DNA of 64,000 nt from Diphasiastrum complanatum. Lineage: Eukaryota > Streptophyta > Lycopodiopsida > Lycopodiales > Lycopodiaceae. The notes beneath the pieces are model-generated. The model was not told the DNA's origin. It did not search any database and saw only the letters and a list, made by a program, of their open reading frames with translations. The translations under genes and the position numbers were made by a program. Below, piece by piece: positions 1-11,858 of the stretch. The DNA lies in the NCBI GenBank assembly GCA_029204225.1, contig CM055093.1, forward strand, positions 33,243,777 through 33,307,776. The letters run 5' to 3'. Positions within the stretch are counted from its first letter, which is position 1. Each line of letters opens with the position of its first letter.

Positions 1-2627
1 ATTGCTATTTGTTAAAGGAGTTGGAGTGGTACCAGTGAAGTTAGCCAGCGGGAAGATAAAGCAGATAAGCAATGTGCAATATGTACCTGGCTTAGCTAAC
101 AATCTACTATTTGTTGGGACGATGGCTGATCAACAACTCAAGGTTGAGTTTGACAATGACAAATGTCTTGTCAAAGACATCAAGAATCACTACAAAGTGA
201 TTGCTACAGGAGCTAGAGTCAACAGAAATCAACTCTACAAATTGAATGCCAGATCTTTTACTCAAGCTATTGTAAGCACTGTTGATAGTCGAAGTGATCT
301 TTGGCATCAAAGGTTTGGTCATATCAGTGCTCAAAGCTTGCAAATTCTTAAAAGAGATAATCTAGTTGTTGGATTGCCTGATATCTCTTTTGAAGGAGAA
401 ATTTGTGAGGGTTGCATTTTGGAAAAACAACATAGAGAGAGATTTCCCAAAGATGGAGCAAGAAGAGCCAATGGCATTCTTGATCTTGTTCATAGTGATC
501 TGTGTGGACCAATACAAACTAGGTCCATTAGTGGTTGTTACGATTTCATCACATTCATTGATGACTATAGTAGACATATCTGGATTTATTTCATAAGAAA
601 GAAATCTGATGCTTTTGCCAAGTTTAGAGACTTCAAGGCTCTAGTTGAAAAACAAACAGGTTGTTATATAAAGACCCTCAGATCAGATGGTGGCGGTGAG
701 TATTTTTCAACAGAGTTTATAAATTTTTGCAAGGATCAGGGGATCAAGAGACAAACCACTACACCCTATTCACCACAACAGAACGGAGTTGCAAAATGGA
801 AAAATAGATCCATTGTGGAGATGGCTAGGGCAATGCTTAAGAGCAAGGGTTTGCCAAATACTTTTTGGGCAGAAGCATGCAACACAACTACTCATATCTT
901 GAATCGGTGTCCTACGAAGTCTGTGGAGGGTAAGACACCTTACGAAGCTTCTACTGGATAGAAACCTAATGTTTCTCATGTACGAGTATTTGGTTGTGAT
1001 GCTTACGCTCATGTACCTGATGAAAAGCGAAAGAAGCTGGATGCAAAAGCTGTTAAGTGTATTTTCCTTGGATATGATGAAAGAGCCAAGGCATACAGGA
1101 TGTATGACACAGATGCACAAAAGATCGTGATTTCCAGAGATGCTACTTTTGATGAGATGGGTCAACATGACCAATTAAAATTGAAAATTGATCCCTTTGA
1201 TGATAAAGCTAAAGTGCAAGTGAAGGAAGAAGTTGGTGTCGATATGGAAGAGCCAATGGAAAAAGACAGGGTCAATAATGAGATTCCTAGGAGAGTGCCT
1301 AAGTGGTACTTGTCAGTAACAAGTGATGCTAATAAGGGAGATACTCCCGAATCAAGTGAGCAGGGAGAGCTTAGAAGATCAAGTAGAAATTGAAAACCTC
1401 CTGCAAGATTAGAGATGAATCTAGCCCTAATGGGTTCTGTGCTCGAGGCTCAAGAACCAAAAACTTTTGAGAAAGCAAAGGAGCACAAGGAGTGGCGTGA
1501 AGCTATGGAAATAGAAATGGAAGCTATAACGAAAAATAGGACGTGGAACTTGGTTGAGCTACCTGATGGTAAGACGCCTATCACTTGCAAAGGGATATAC
1601 AAGATCAAGTATGAAAATGATGGGCAACTCAACAAGTACAAAGCACGGTTGGTTGCGAGAGGATTTGAGCAGCAGGAAGGTATTGATTTTGAGGAAACCT
1701 CGCACCCGTAGCTAAGATGGTAAGTATACGTTCTATCATTGCTATTTCTGTTGGTTGGAAGATCCAGCAAATGGACGTTAAATCTGCTTTTCTTAATGGA
1801 GTGTTGGATGAAGAGGTGTACTTAGTACAACCTCAAGGATTTGTTGAGCCAGGGAGAGAGCATCTCGTTTGTAAGCTCAACAAAGCCATTTATGGATTGA
1901 AGCAAGCACCACGGGCGTGGTACTCTTGCATTGATGAACACTGCTTATTTGTATAGATAGCTGGTGAGTAGTTTGATTTATTTGACACACACATTTTGAT
2001 ATTTCTTATGCTGTTAGTGTTGTTAGTCAATTTATGCAAGATCCTAGTCAAGCACACTGGAAGTCTGCTAAACGTATTCTCAGATATATTCGAGGGACAT
2101 TGAATTTTGGTTTGAAGTATGATCAGCCTGAAGTGCCAATGTTGGTAGGTTATACAGATGCCGATTGGGCAGGTAATATTGATGACAGAAGATCTAACAG
2201 CGGTCATACATTCAGTTATGGTATAGCTGCAATTTCGTGGAGCAGCAAAAAGCCACCTACAGTAGCCTTATCATCGACGGAAGCTGAATATTGAGCACTC
2301 AGCAATGCTACACAAGAAGCGGTATGGTTACGAAGATTGCTTGTGGATTTAGGTCAACCACAGGTGGATGTGACTACTATATCTTGCGATAATCAATGTT
2401 GCATTCACCTTGCCAAAAATCCAGTTTTACATGCTCGAACCAAGCACATCGAAATACACTACCATTTTGTTCGAGAGAAAATTCTTGATGGGGCCATTGA
2501 TCTTGTTTTTTGTAAATCTGAAGATCAAATGGCAGATAGTTTTACTAAGTCATTAGGTAGATGTAAATTTGAGAGGTTTCGTACTTTATTAGGAATAGAA
2601 GAATGTAATTTTATCATTGATGGAGAG
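1..2627 (+). pseudogene. Ty1/copia pol remnant 1, 5' end outside window
   Basis: Copia polyprotein relic reading, in order: end of the protease/linker, GAG-pre-integrase domain (LWHQRFGH, then a CEGC motif), integrase core (HSDLCGP, SDGGGEY), reverse transcriptase start (NRTWNLVELP, YKARLVARGF, QMDVKSAFLNG, YGLKQAPRAWY) and RNase H (DADWAG, SSTEAEY, NQCCIHLAKNPVLHARTKHI). It is dead. There is an in-frame TAG at about 959, a stop near 1391, a frameshift near 1710 just after EETSHP, a deletion near 1920 that removes the RT segment with the YVDD site, and a TGA after SSTEAEY. The catalytic Glu of the integrase (normally in a GVAERKNR-like motif) reads Lys in GVAKWKNR. The RNase H frame runs into the polypurine tract and the 3' LTR. 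Confidence 0.93.
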
Positions 2628-2923
2628 TGTTAGAAATCAATGATAAACTTCATTGTTACTGTTTATGAGGTACATTAATGTTGACAGTTGTGACCAGCTG
2701 TCATTAGCCGTAGGCTAGTCTATTAGTCTACTCGTAGGTTTTCTCTCTCTATCAGGGGTTCAGAGTTTATTTGTACATTTTACATTCTGTATGAGTTTCA
2801 GTGATAGTGTGATAGAGTGACAATGCGTGTTCTTCTTCCGCCTTCTTGTGGTGATTGCTTATGGTGAATGCTTGATGTTGCATATCTAATTCTTGACAAG
2901 TCAGTATTGTCGATTGTCAAACA
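2618..2923 (+). mobile_element. Polypurine tract and putative 3' LTR of copia remnant 1
   Basis: The purine-rich stretch GATGGAGAG directly precedes TGTTAGAAATC at 2628, the usual arrangement of a copia polypurine tract and 3' LTR. The LTR end is placed at the CA of 2922-2923 because it closes a TG...CA unit of ordinary size. No second copy lies in the window to confirm that boundary, so the right edge is an inference. Confidence 0.55.
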
Positions 2924-3204
2924 AATGCAAGCATACCTGAATACAGGCTTTGTCAGCTTTCCTGCCATCATTTTATACTCTTAACTTGGAATTATGGATC
3001 TTTAGCTTGCCCTTGATATTGTAAAGGCAATCAAACACGTAGATTTTGGTAACTTAAATGCATTAAAGAATAGAAGTGTTCTTTATATAGAATCTGGCAA
3101 ACTGGTCAGAACAACAACAGTTTGATGAAGAGCGGTGTCTCATTGAGAGGAAGGATAATGAAGTCGTAGCTAAGGGCATACTTGCAGGATGGCTATACAA
3201 ACTT

Positions 3205-4754
3205 TAGGCTCAAGTGGTGGGTCATCATGCAAGTGTTGCGGATATTGGATCATTGAGTAAGTTATGGCACGAGAGGTTTGGGCATCTGAATTACAAAAGT
3301 CTACAAGTTCGAACCGCAAATTCGAATTGGTGCATGCAACATTGAGATTTGTGTGGTCCTATGAGAATTTAGTCTTATGGGGGAGCAAGTTACTTCATGG
3401 TGTTTGCTGATGACTACTCTAGAAGGACGTAGATTTATCTTCTCAAGAATAAGGGTGAAGCATAAGACACAGGTGGAGAAAGAAACAAATAGATAAATCA
3501 AGATACTTTGCTCGGACAAAGGGGGAGAGTATCATTCTATGGAATTTCAGGTGTTCTTCACGCACAATAAGCAATGGTGGTGCAAAAATGTATGCTATAT
3601 CCATAGATAATTTTAGTAGATATACATGGGTGTATCTTCTAAAAAGCAAGGATGAAATTTTTGATGTCTTTGTCAAGTTAAAAAATGCTTTGAAAAATTA
3701 ACTCAACACTAAAAATCAAATGGTTGAGATCAAATAATGGAGGGGAATATACTTCAACTACGTTCAAAGATTATTGTGTAGCACATGGGATTAAGAGGGA
3801 GATTTCTAGTCAAAGAACTCCACAAAAAAATGGATTGGCCGAGAGGAAGAATAGGACTCTTTGTGAATGTGCCAAAGCTATGAGATTGCATGCGAATCTT
3901 GCTAAGTCCTAGCAGCCAGAGGGATACATAGTAGTAGGACATGAAGACAAAGTTTACAAGTTGGACAAGGCATTATATGGAATTAAGTTTTGTATTTTGA
4001 TCAAGGATGCATTAGAGTTCGACAAGAAAAATCTTGGTTCACGAAAAATTTTTCTTGGGATTGAGGTATGGAGAGTAGCACAGGGGCTATTTATTTCTCA
4101 ATCTAAGTATGCTCATGAACTTCTCGAAAAGTTCAATACGGCGGAGTGCAAGCTTATTTCTACGCCATATGATAGTGGATATAAGCTTATTAAAGCTGAG
4201 GAGGATCAGGATGTAGATGAGACGTTATATAGAACGCTTGTTGGAAACTTAATCTATCTAACTACTGTTAGTATGGTTAGTCAGTTTATGGTTAAGCCTA
4301 AGCAGCAGTTATAGGGATATGTGGATGTTGATTGGGCCAGAGATGCGGAAGACCGAAGATCTACTATAGGCTATGTTTTTAGTCTTTGATCTGGTGCTAT
4401 TTCTTGGAGTTCAAAGAAGCAGCATACTATTGCATTATCATCTACAGAGGTTGAGTACCGGGCTACTACAAGTGCAGCAAGTGAAGCAATATGGTTACAA
4501 AGGATTCTACAAGATCTACATATGGTACATGATACATACTTCAGTGCGATAATCAGAGTTGTATCAAATTGGCGAAGAATCCAGTTTTTCACAGCAGAAC
4601 AAAGCACATCGAAGTACAACAACACTTCATCAAAGAGAAGATTCAGAGCGGTGAAGTGGAGCTTATCTATTGCCTAATAGAAGAGCAAGTTGCGGATATC
4701 TTTACCAAAGGACTTGGCAAAGAAAAGTTGCAGAAGTTTCAAGTTTAGAGAACT
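3205..4754 (+). pseudogene. Ty1/copia pol remnant 2, mosaic and internally deleted
   Basis: Heavily mutated copia pol. Visible are a GAG-pre-integrase piece (LWHERFGHLNYKSLQ near 3260), a first integrase piece (CGPM..., FADDYSRR, 3350-3450), then a second overlapping integrase piece from about 3570 (ISIDNFSRYTWVYLLKSK, RSNNGGEYTSTTF, GLAERKNRT). RT pieces follow (KLDKALYGIK, then KNLGSRKIFLGIEVWR, LFISQSKYAHELLEKF) and RNase H (VDWARDAEDRRSTIGY, SWSSKKQHTIALSST). The integrase start is represented twice, so this is either two elements joined or an internal duplication. Stops and frameshifts occur throughout, and about half of RT, including the YVDD region, is gone near 3905-3990. Confidence 0.9.
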
Positions 4755-4782
4755 TCTAGGAGTAATAGATAACAAAGTAAAC

Positions 4783-5203
4783 ATTAAGGGGGAGTGTTAA
4801 ATGTTTATTTTGTACCCCTTAATATTAGTTTGGCCATGCTTGTGTGCTATCATAGGGGCCATTTTTAATTTTGAGGGTCGATTAGTCATGCATGTAGGTG
4901 GGCACACTACTATTAGAATAGGACTTGATTTTAGTACTTAGAAATACATCTTGGGTCTTTACCCAAAAAGGTAGTAATAATAGCAATTAGCTTTTTGCCT
5001 TAGCTTTTGCTTTTGCTTTTAGCTAGACTAGAGATTCTATATAAGAGAGGCTGGCGCCCAGCCACAATTTTTCCATTTTGTATAGAGCTTTGCTCTCTCT
5101 TCCATAATCTAAGCTCTCTTCATCTCTTATGCTGGTCTTGGTGTGTGTGAGTGCTAATACTATTAGTTAGCTCCATCTAAAATTTGTGGGTCAAATTCTG
5201 ACA
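4783..5203 (+). mobile_element. Polypurine tract and 3' LTR of copia remnant 2
   Basis: TTAAGGGGGAG immediately precedes TGTTAAATG at 4795, a textbook copia polypurine tract and LTR start. A promoter-like TATATAAG lies at 5038-5045, followed by a CT-rich leader typical of plant LTR R/U5 regions, and the unit closes with CA at 5202-5203. Only this copy was found, so the right edge is inferred. Confidence 0.65.
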
Positions 5204-5950
5204 CTTTGGATATGACCTTACCCTTTGCTAGTTCTCCGATTAGACATGGTTTCAATAAAGGGAGGTGATTGCTGGTTCACTTTTCAGTGATTGTTTTAGT
5301 CATTTATTAAGTTTTTGTTGATCCAAATTTGTGGTTAGTTTACTCATTATTTTGTGGATTCTCGCCTACTGTGAAGGCAGTGTCTTCCTCTTTTTTAAGG
5401 CATTCCAGTTTTTAAAGGCAGTTTCGAATAAGTAGAACGAGAATTTTCATATCTGATTTTGACTGCCTATAATTTTTACTAAAATCACGATTTTCTGATA
5501 TCAACAAAGTCTATTCTAATTTAGCAGTGAAATTAAAGTGTTCTTGCAAATAAATACGCTGTTGTGAATGCAGCCTTGTCGAAGTTCTGATTTCTGCAAG
5601 TAATTATATAGCATTTGTCATTTGCGAACGGTTGTCTTCAACTTAGGCCTTTTTTAAGCTTTTACTATGTAAATCATTTAAACAGCAATAACTTCTACAT
5701 TCAGCATCGAAATTGAGTTTTGACGATTGCAGGTTGCTCCTAAGTCAGTGGAGTAGATACTCAACCTATTTGAAGGGCCAGCATTCAATCTTACCATTTT
5801 TTGATACTCATTAGATTTCTTAAGTAGTAAGTCATTTCTAGCATTCTTGCAGTTTATAGGCAACAAAGCATCTTCAATATGCTTTCAATTGAGGGGGAGC
5901 AACTTCTGTAGTTACTTCTTTTTCAAAGAAGCACTGTTTATTCTCTTACA
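5204..5950. other. Non-coding interval, probably leader or LTR of the next copia element
   Basis: AT-rich, no credible ORF. Because a copia-type gag starts at 5951, part of this interval is probably its leader or LTR. No matching LTR copy or clear primer site was found, so this is inference. Confidence 0.35.
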
Positions 5951-6065
5951 ATGGATAAGTTCACTATTGACAAGTTTGGGGTTGATAACGTTCACAATGG
6001 GCAAGTCAAGATGCAACTTTTCTTAACTGAAAAGAAGTTATGGATCATAGTCAGTGTGAACAAAC
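5951..6065 (+). pseudogene. Copia-type gag, 5' part, interrupted by the hAT insertion
   Basis: Starting at the ATG at 5951 (MDKFTIDKFGVDNVHNGQVK...), the frame resembles the N-terminus of copia gag proteins of the UBN2/DUF4219 type, where a 'KF.G.N...W...M...L....LW.IV' pattern is usual; here QLFLTEKKLWIIV matches. The frame runs into the target-site duplication at 6058-6065. Across the hAT element it resumes in the same frame at 11180 (NKLPLLKSELNDKRAA). It is therefore one gag gene split by a precise transposon insertion. Confidence 0.72.
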
Positions 6066-6327
6066 CATAGTTGCACTGCGTTTCTGAAACACGTTCAGAA
6101 ACGCGTTTCGAAAATATGAAAAAAATTCCCAGAAACGTCTTTTTTAATTTTTGTTTTTTTTGGGCAATATGGGTATCAGGTGAAAGCTCTAATTAAGAGC
6201 ATAATTACTGTGTATTTTCCCGAATGTTTCGGGTGCAGGATGGTCTAGTTTAGGTGCATTAACTCCTAGGTTTACGCTTTAACTCCCGTGTGCATTGATA
6301 AAAAACAATGATGCCCCAAAATTCTCC

Positions 6328-6647
<320 letters not shown>

Positions 6648-6955
6648 GAACAATACTGAATCGTTACACTGTTGTGAATAGGATCATCGTAATATATAAT
6701 ATCGGGCCACATGGCACCAAAATGGGGTACAATGATGTTCCATGAACATAATGAAAACTACACAACTAAAGCTCGTCAAAGTCATGGTAGGAACCATCAT
6801 CTGAATCTGTGCCTGACTGCAGATCCCAAGGGTCTGTAGATGAATCAGAACTGGAGGGAGCCATATGCCGTGGTGTGGCCCTGGCTCTACCGCGTGCTCT
6901 GGCTCTCTGCTACGTGCTCTGGCTTTGGATCCTCCCCCTGCCTCTACCTTTGCCT

Positions 6956-9900
6956 CTACCTCTCTCCCCTCCTCTGGCCCCCCCTCTGCTTGCCCCCCGC
7001 CCTTTGTCTACCCCTGCGTGTCTGTGTGTCAGGTGGCTGTGATCCAACGCCCTTGGATGGCCCTACCCACTGTGATGATGCTTGGCCGACGGCTGCCTGT
7101 GATGCTCCACTCCTGTCTACAAAAAGCGAACTCAGACCCCCCCTCCCAGAACCTCTAGGTCTCCCCCTAGGCCTACATGTAGGAATGGCTGGCTCCTCCT
7201 CTGTCTCCGCATCAGGGTCCACCAGCAAGTCAGCCAGGTCATCCCCCTGTGCCTCCGCCCCCATCTCCTCATCCTCCTCCATATCCCCCTCAACCCACTC
7301 CTCCTCCTGATAGTCAGCCCCGAGCTCCTCTCCACCCTCCAAGCCCTCATCTTCCCCCTCCTCAACCCTATCCCTCTGCCTGTCTGCCCTCCTCGAACGC
7401 CGTAGGGCTCGTGCGCCAGTCTGCGCCTGTCTATATAACTCTCTATAGATCTTATCATCCATCTCCTCCTACGTGGGTGGTGCCCGAGGAGCAGCAGCTG
7501 CCGAATCCACCAAGCAAGTGTCAGGGTTCGCCTGCAACCAAAAACAATACATTGTTGTCAGCAATTCATTGCATAATTCGAAAGCAATTCAGTTCGTCAA
7601 AGCATAGCAAGAAACAGGGGGTGATGATGTGACTCACCTCAAGCATCTGTCCCCCTCCTCGTGTGCGCCTCAACATACGGCCGTTGGTGTTCACAAACAC
7701 CAACCGCCTACACTGCTCGATGGACAACCTGTTTCTCTTCTGCGTGTGATACAAGGCCCAGGTGCTCCAATTTTGCTCACAAGCTCTTGCTGAACAGTCC
7801 TGTGCAAGGACTCTCTCAGCCAGTCGTTGCAGGTCACCTGTGCCGCGCCCATGGTAGCCCCACCATGAAACAGGCCTCAACATATCCTCCCTCCGCTGAC
7901 TCTGCCCTCCATCGAAAGGAAACTGGTAGCGCTCAAAGATCAGCAGCTGGTATGCAATGTTAGTGAGCATTGGACCTGTTGGCAGAAGAAAAAGCATGGC
8001 TCGTGTAAGTCCTCTTGAATTCACACACTAGCAATGAGCACACTACAGTCACTACTGCAGTACGTAGCCTACCAAGCAATTTATCACACGTACCTGGTCC
8101 AGGCCATACGCGCTCTGTGTACTCCACCCATCCCCGGTGCAGCTCCCGATCGTCCCGATCCCGAGTCTCGCGCCACAAGGGGTGCAATATGTGGGCTACG
8201 GCGTGGATGGGTCGGTGGAAGTAGTCCCATCTGGCCTCCCAGATACGTGAGATCTCGCGCCTCCTGCAGCAGGCAATTTACAACAATCATGTAACCATAG
8301 CTGCCATAGCATAAAAGAAACAAATCAGACTTGAGTGAGAAACAACAAACTAGACACTAAAGAGTCATACCTGTGCTCGACCAAGGCTGACGTCTGAATC
8401 CCCTCGCCGATGCGGTCCATGAACTCGTAAATGAGGCCAAGAGTCCACCCCTCACGGTCTACCAGGCGCAACACTCTGAAAATGGGTAGAAGGACCCCAG
8501 TAATCTCCTCAGCATCTGTCCAGAACTGCTCACCGAACACAGTGGACCGGAAAAACGCCGCATGTGGGACGTCCATGAACTCTCAGAAGGACTCGCTGGA
8601 AACCATCCGTCGCAATGCGTCCTTCACTACTACTAATCGCTCTAGCACCAAAAAGTAAAAGGCAAAGCGTGTGGGTGCTGGCTTCTTCAGGTTTAGGTGC
8701 GAGAAGGTGCGGGAAAGGGCCAGTACACGCCTCTTCCTGGTAACAGAAGTGACTAGGCGTATGGCCGTAGAAGTGACCTGCAACACATACATCCAGTAAA
8801 AAATTTAGACAGTAGTTGAGATGTGTTTAGCAGCATGGAGCAGGCGTCAATCAAGATAGCATAGCAAATGGAGAAACCAATACCTCTCTGATCCATGGAA
8901 GTGCACACTGGTCATGGATGAGCAAGTCTATGCAATGCGCAGCACAGGGTGTCCACACAATGCTAGGGTGCTCCCTCGTCATAATCTCTCCCATCTGCTT
9001 GCAGTTCGAAGCGTTGTTCGTGACAACCTGAACCAAATGCTCCACCCCAATGTCAGCAATAACATCTCTAATAACCTCCCATATGAAATCGGCTGTGATG
9101 GCGTCACCACCTCGAGTGGCATCCACGCCACGTAGGAATATTGTGCCAAGCGGGCAAGAAACCAAGACATTGATGACGGATCGAACGTCGGTCCATCCAT
9201 CACTCAATATCGTGCATCCATACTTGCAACAAAACACCCATCAGCCAAATGCAAAAATTGCGCCACGAGTCAACCCTAAACGCATGCAATGGGTTTATGG
9301 AAACAAAGTACTTACATCTACCAAGCTGAGGGAAGGGTCTCCTCCTCCTGACGAAGCATCCTGCCTCGCAATGCCTCTCGTCTGGGAGGCGTCCATGTAG
9401 CATCCACGGCTGCCATCTGTGTGCAAAACTCCCTGAACACCCAAGTGTCAGCAACAACAAAGGAAATGCCGCACTCGTAAAAGAACTGGCCAGCAAGTCG
9501 AGTGCACCGGGCATGCTGCTCTCTCTACCACCCGCATCGATCAAGGGTCTGCTGTCTGGGCCTAACCTCTCTCTGTTGTGCACATGGCTCGTGGTCTAAC
9601 ACGCGAACCAGATGGCTAATCTATGGGTGTATCACTTTCTCTGGGAGGACCTGTCGAACCATGTGTTGGATCTGCCGCCGAAGAAGAAGAGGGACGAGAA
9701 GGACCCGCTGCTGTTGATCCGACCTGCTCATGTGACGCTCTCCCCTCAAAAGTAAGCCCTGCTGCTGCGGGTGGAACTGGAGTGGCCCCACCTGGACCAC
9801 GCACTGCACCTAAACCCTGCCCAGAACGTGCTGTACTAGGCTCTGCACTCGTAGTAGGCCGTGCCTGCATACCTGTGACCCCTGCCTGTGAACCTGCAGC

Positions 9901-10190
9901 TGCTCCTACCCCCTGTCCATGTCCTTGTCCCTGTCCCTGTCTCTGTCCCTGTCCAGAAACTTGTGATGTAGCACCTTGCCCGTACATAATAGACAACCTC
10001 TCTCTCTCCTCATCGGAAATCCTGGGGCATCCAGATATGCCCAATGCCCACCCACTTGGTCCTCTGACCCTCAGTAAGTGAGCCCTAACCCTGGTAAGTG
10101 ATCTTGTGAAGAGACCACCACAATGCAAGCATCTCCATCTACGGACTCTCGAGCCATGGTGTGTACCCACATCCCCCTCAGTAAGCTCAA
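6956..10190 (-). pseudogene. hAT transposase gene, multi-exon, with nonsense mutations
   Basis: Exons, minus strand. (1) About 10190-9616: BED zinc finger (WRCLHCGG..., with C14, C17, H31 and C48 counted from 10170), then a Gly/Gln-rich repeat and a low-complexity tail. (2) About 9600-9320: GQFFYECGISFVVADTW. (3) 9222-8891: DUF659 core (YGCTILSDGWTDVR, VVTNNASNCKQMG, CAAHCIDLLIHD). (4) About 8778-8371: NLKKPAPTRFAFYF, ITGVLLPIFRVLRLVD. (5) 8263-8094. (6) 7975-7638: WWGYHGRG, SARACEQNWSTWALYHTQKRN, the hAT C-terminal dimerisation region. (7) 7531-6956: acidic then Arg/Gly-rich tail. Several junctions have good GT/AG sites; that between exons 2 and 3 does not restore the frame. In-frame TGA at 8585-8583 and TAG at 7471-7469 make it non-functional as read. 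No clear initiator ATG for exon 1. Confidence 0.88.
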
Positions 10191-10262
10191 CCTCGCCCCA
10201 AAGGCCTCAGCCCTGCACTGGCATCGTGTCAAACACGAGATCGAACTTGCGAACAAAAACAA

Positions 10263-11160
10263 GCAAACAACCGTTCAGTAGAATAAAGCACACTGCGTTG
10301 AAAAACATTACCAGCCTAAAACAGAGCTGAACACATCCGAGCACGCGTCACATTGATTCTAGTAAGATGATAGCAAGTGCCAAAAAACACACGAGACAGG
10401 GCGAGGGAAAGAATAATTCCAGTGTGAGCGAAAACAGGCGACTGACGCTAGCATGGGAGTCCTTGTAGGCATTTAGGAGTCCAGTGCAGGCCTAAACCAC
10501 GCTATTGGTGGATGCTTGCACGATGCTCTAACCCTAAACCCTAAAAAACATGTAATTAGGGCAAGAAAATTGAAATTTGTGCTACGGACGTAGACGGGCA
10601 GAACGGAGGTCACAAGAGTCTTTGTGGGCATGTGGAAATGCATTCTAGGCTCAAACATCACCTGAATCGGTTGCCCAGAAGTCATTTTCTGAAAATGGCA
10701 AAAAAAAACAAGCATTTGGATTGTGGTGTTCAAATCTCGCAAGGCGTGCCGTAGTGGTTGAAACTGACCCCATAGGAATCACCGTGGGCATGAAGAAAGG
10801 TGGTCTAGAGCCAAACTATGGTTGCCTACAGCTCAATGTCAACACTTGCAAAAACACAAGCCTACCCTTACCAAAAATTGTTGAATACTGATCGTTTCGA
10901 TCTGCGCGAACCTCAGATCCCCCTGGCACCGTGCACACCACCTCCGTATCGCCGAGTAGATGCCTTCTGACTATGCACACGCCTCGATCGGACACCCGTA
11001 GCTTAAAACAAAAAAATTTACCTCCCCCACGACCATTCTGGCCGTGAAGAGGTGCTGGAATTTTTTAATATACTGATTTTTTTAAATGCGATTCTGGGAG
11101 GAGAAACGCGTTTCTCAGAAATGCGGTTTCTGAAACATCCCTTCCCAGAATCGTGATTCT
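10263..11160. other. 5' non-coding part of the hAT element
   Basis: No conserved coding segment was found between the BED exon and the right terminal repeat. The stretch holds a telo-box-like AACCCTAAACCCTAA at about 10509 and the palindromic subterminal motifs near 11100. An upstream non-coding or first coding exon of the transposase may lie here. Confidence 0.5.
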
Positions 11161-11179
11161 GTGCAACTATGGAACAAAC

Positions 11180-11440
11180 TTCCATTACTTAAATCGGAAT
11201 TGAATGATAAAAGAGCAGCTGCATGTATGGGCCTTGTTTGGCAGACTCACACTCACAACTTGTTGATGTATCAATTGTCGGCTAGTCAAGTATGGGAGTT
11301 CATCTTGTTTGGGTCACAAGCCAAGGATGGGAAATTCTTGTTATTATTATTTACCAGGACAACAGTGAATAATAATAATAATAATAATAATATTACAGGT
11401 GGGGAATGCAAGTTCAATAAAAAGAATGTCAAATGTTTCT
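11180..11440 (+). pseudogene. Copia-type gag, continuation after the hAT insertion
   Basis: The frame continues that of 5951-6065 after removal of the hAT element and one target duplication. It reads NKLPLLKSELNDKRAAACMG, then HNLLMYQLSASQVWEF, corresponding to the region of copia gag that usually reads 'A...I...L....L..V....TA.E.W..L'. It degenerates into an AAT microsatellite (11369-11392) and stops at 11440. Confidence 0.7.
11369..11392. repeat. (AAT)n microsatellite
   Basis: Run of AAT/ATA units in the degenerate gag continuation. Confidence 0.95.
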
Positions 11441-11652
11441 AGGCAGGCCTTTTTTGAACTAATGTCTTCAGAGGAAGGCAAATTCAGATATGAAACAAAG
11501 TTTGGAAAATGGCACAGGTAAGCCACTGCTAAGGTTGCAAGAATGGTTCTCATAGCTGAGGAAGCTTTGTGTTTAAAACTTTGTTGCACGCATAGATCAT
11601 CTATGGTTGAGTAAGAAAAGTGAACACTATAGGCCCTTGAAGTGGGTGTTCT

Positions 11653-11654
<2 letters not shown>

Positions 11655-11717
<63 letters not shown>
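11655..11717. repeat. (GA)n microsatellite
   Basis: Uninterrupted GA run of about 62 bp. Confidence 0.98.
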
Positions 11718-11720
<3 letters not shown>

Positions 11721-11858
11721 ATTAATGTCTGTTGGGTGCCCAAGGGCACATAAGACAGAAGAAATAAGTACATATCGTAGGAGCACTGTCCTTGTCGGGG
11801 ACAACATAAAAAACACTAGTCTAAGTGGAAAAAAAAAATAATATAGAAATCTCTCTAG

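Noticed and set aside
9623-10081. Plus-strand proline/cysteine-rich 152-codon frame
   Set aside because: Antisense shadow of the hAT transposase BED exon and its low-complexity tail.
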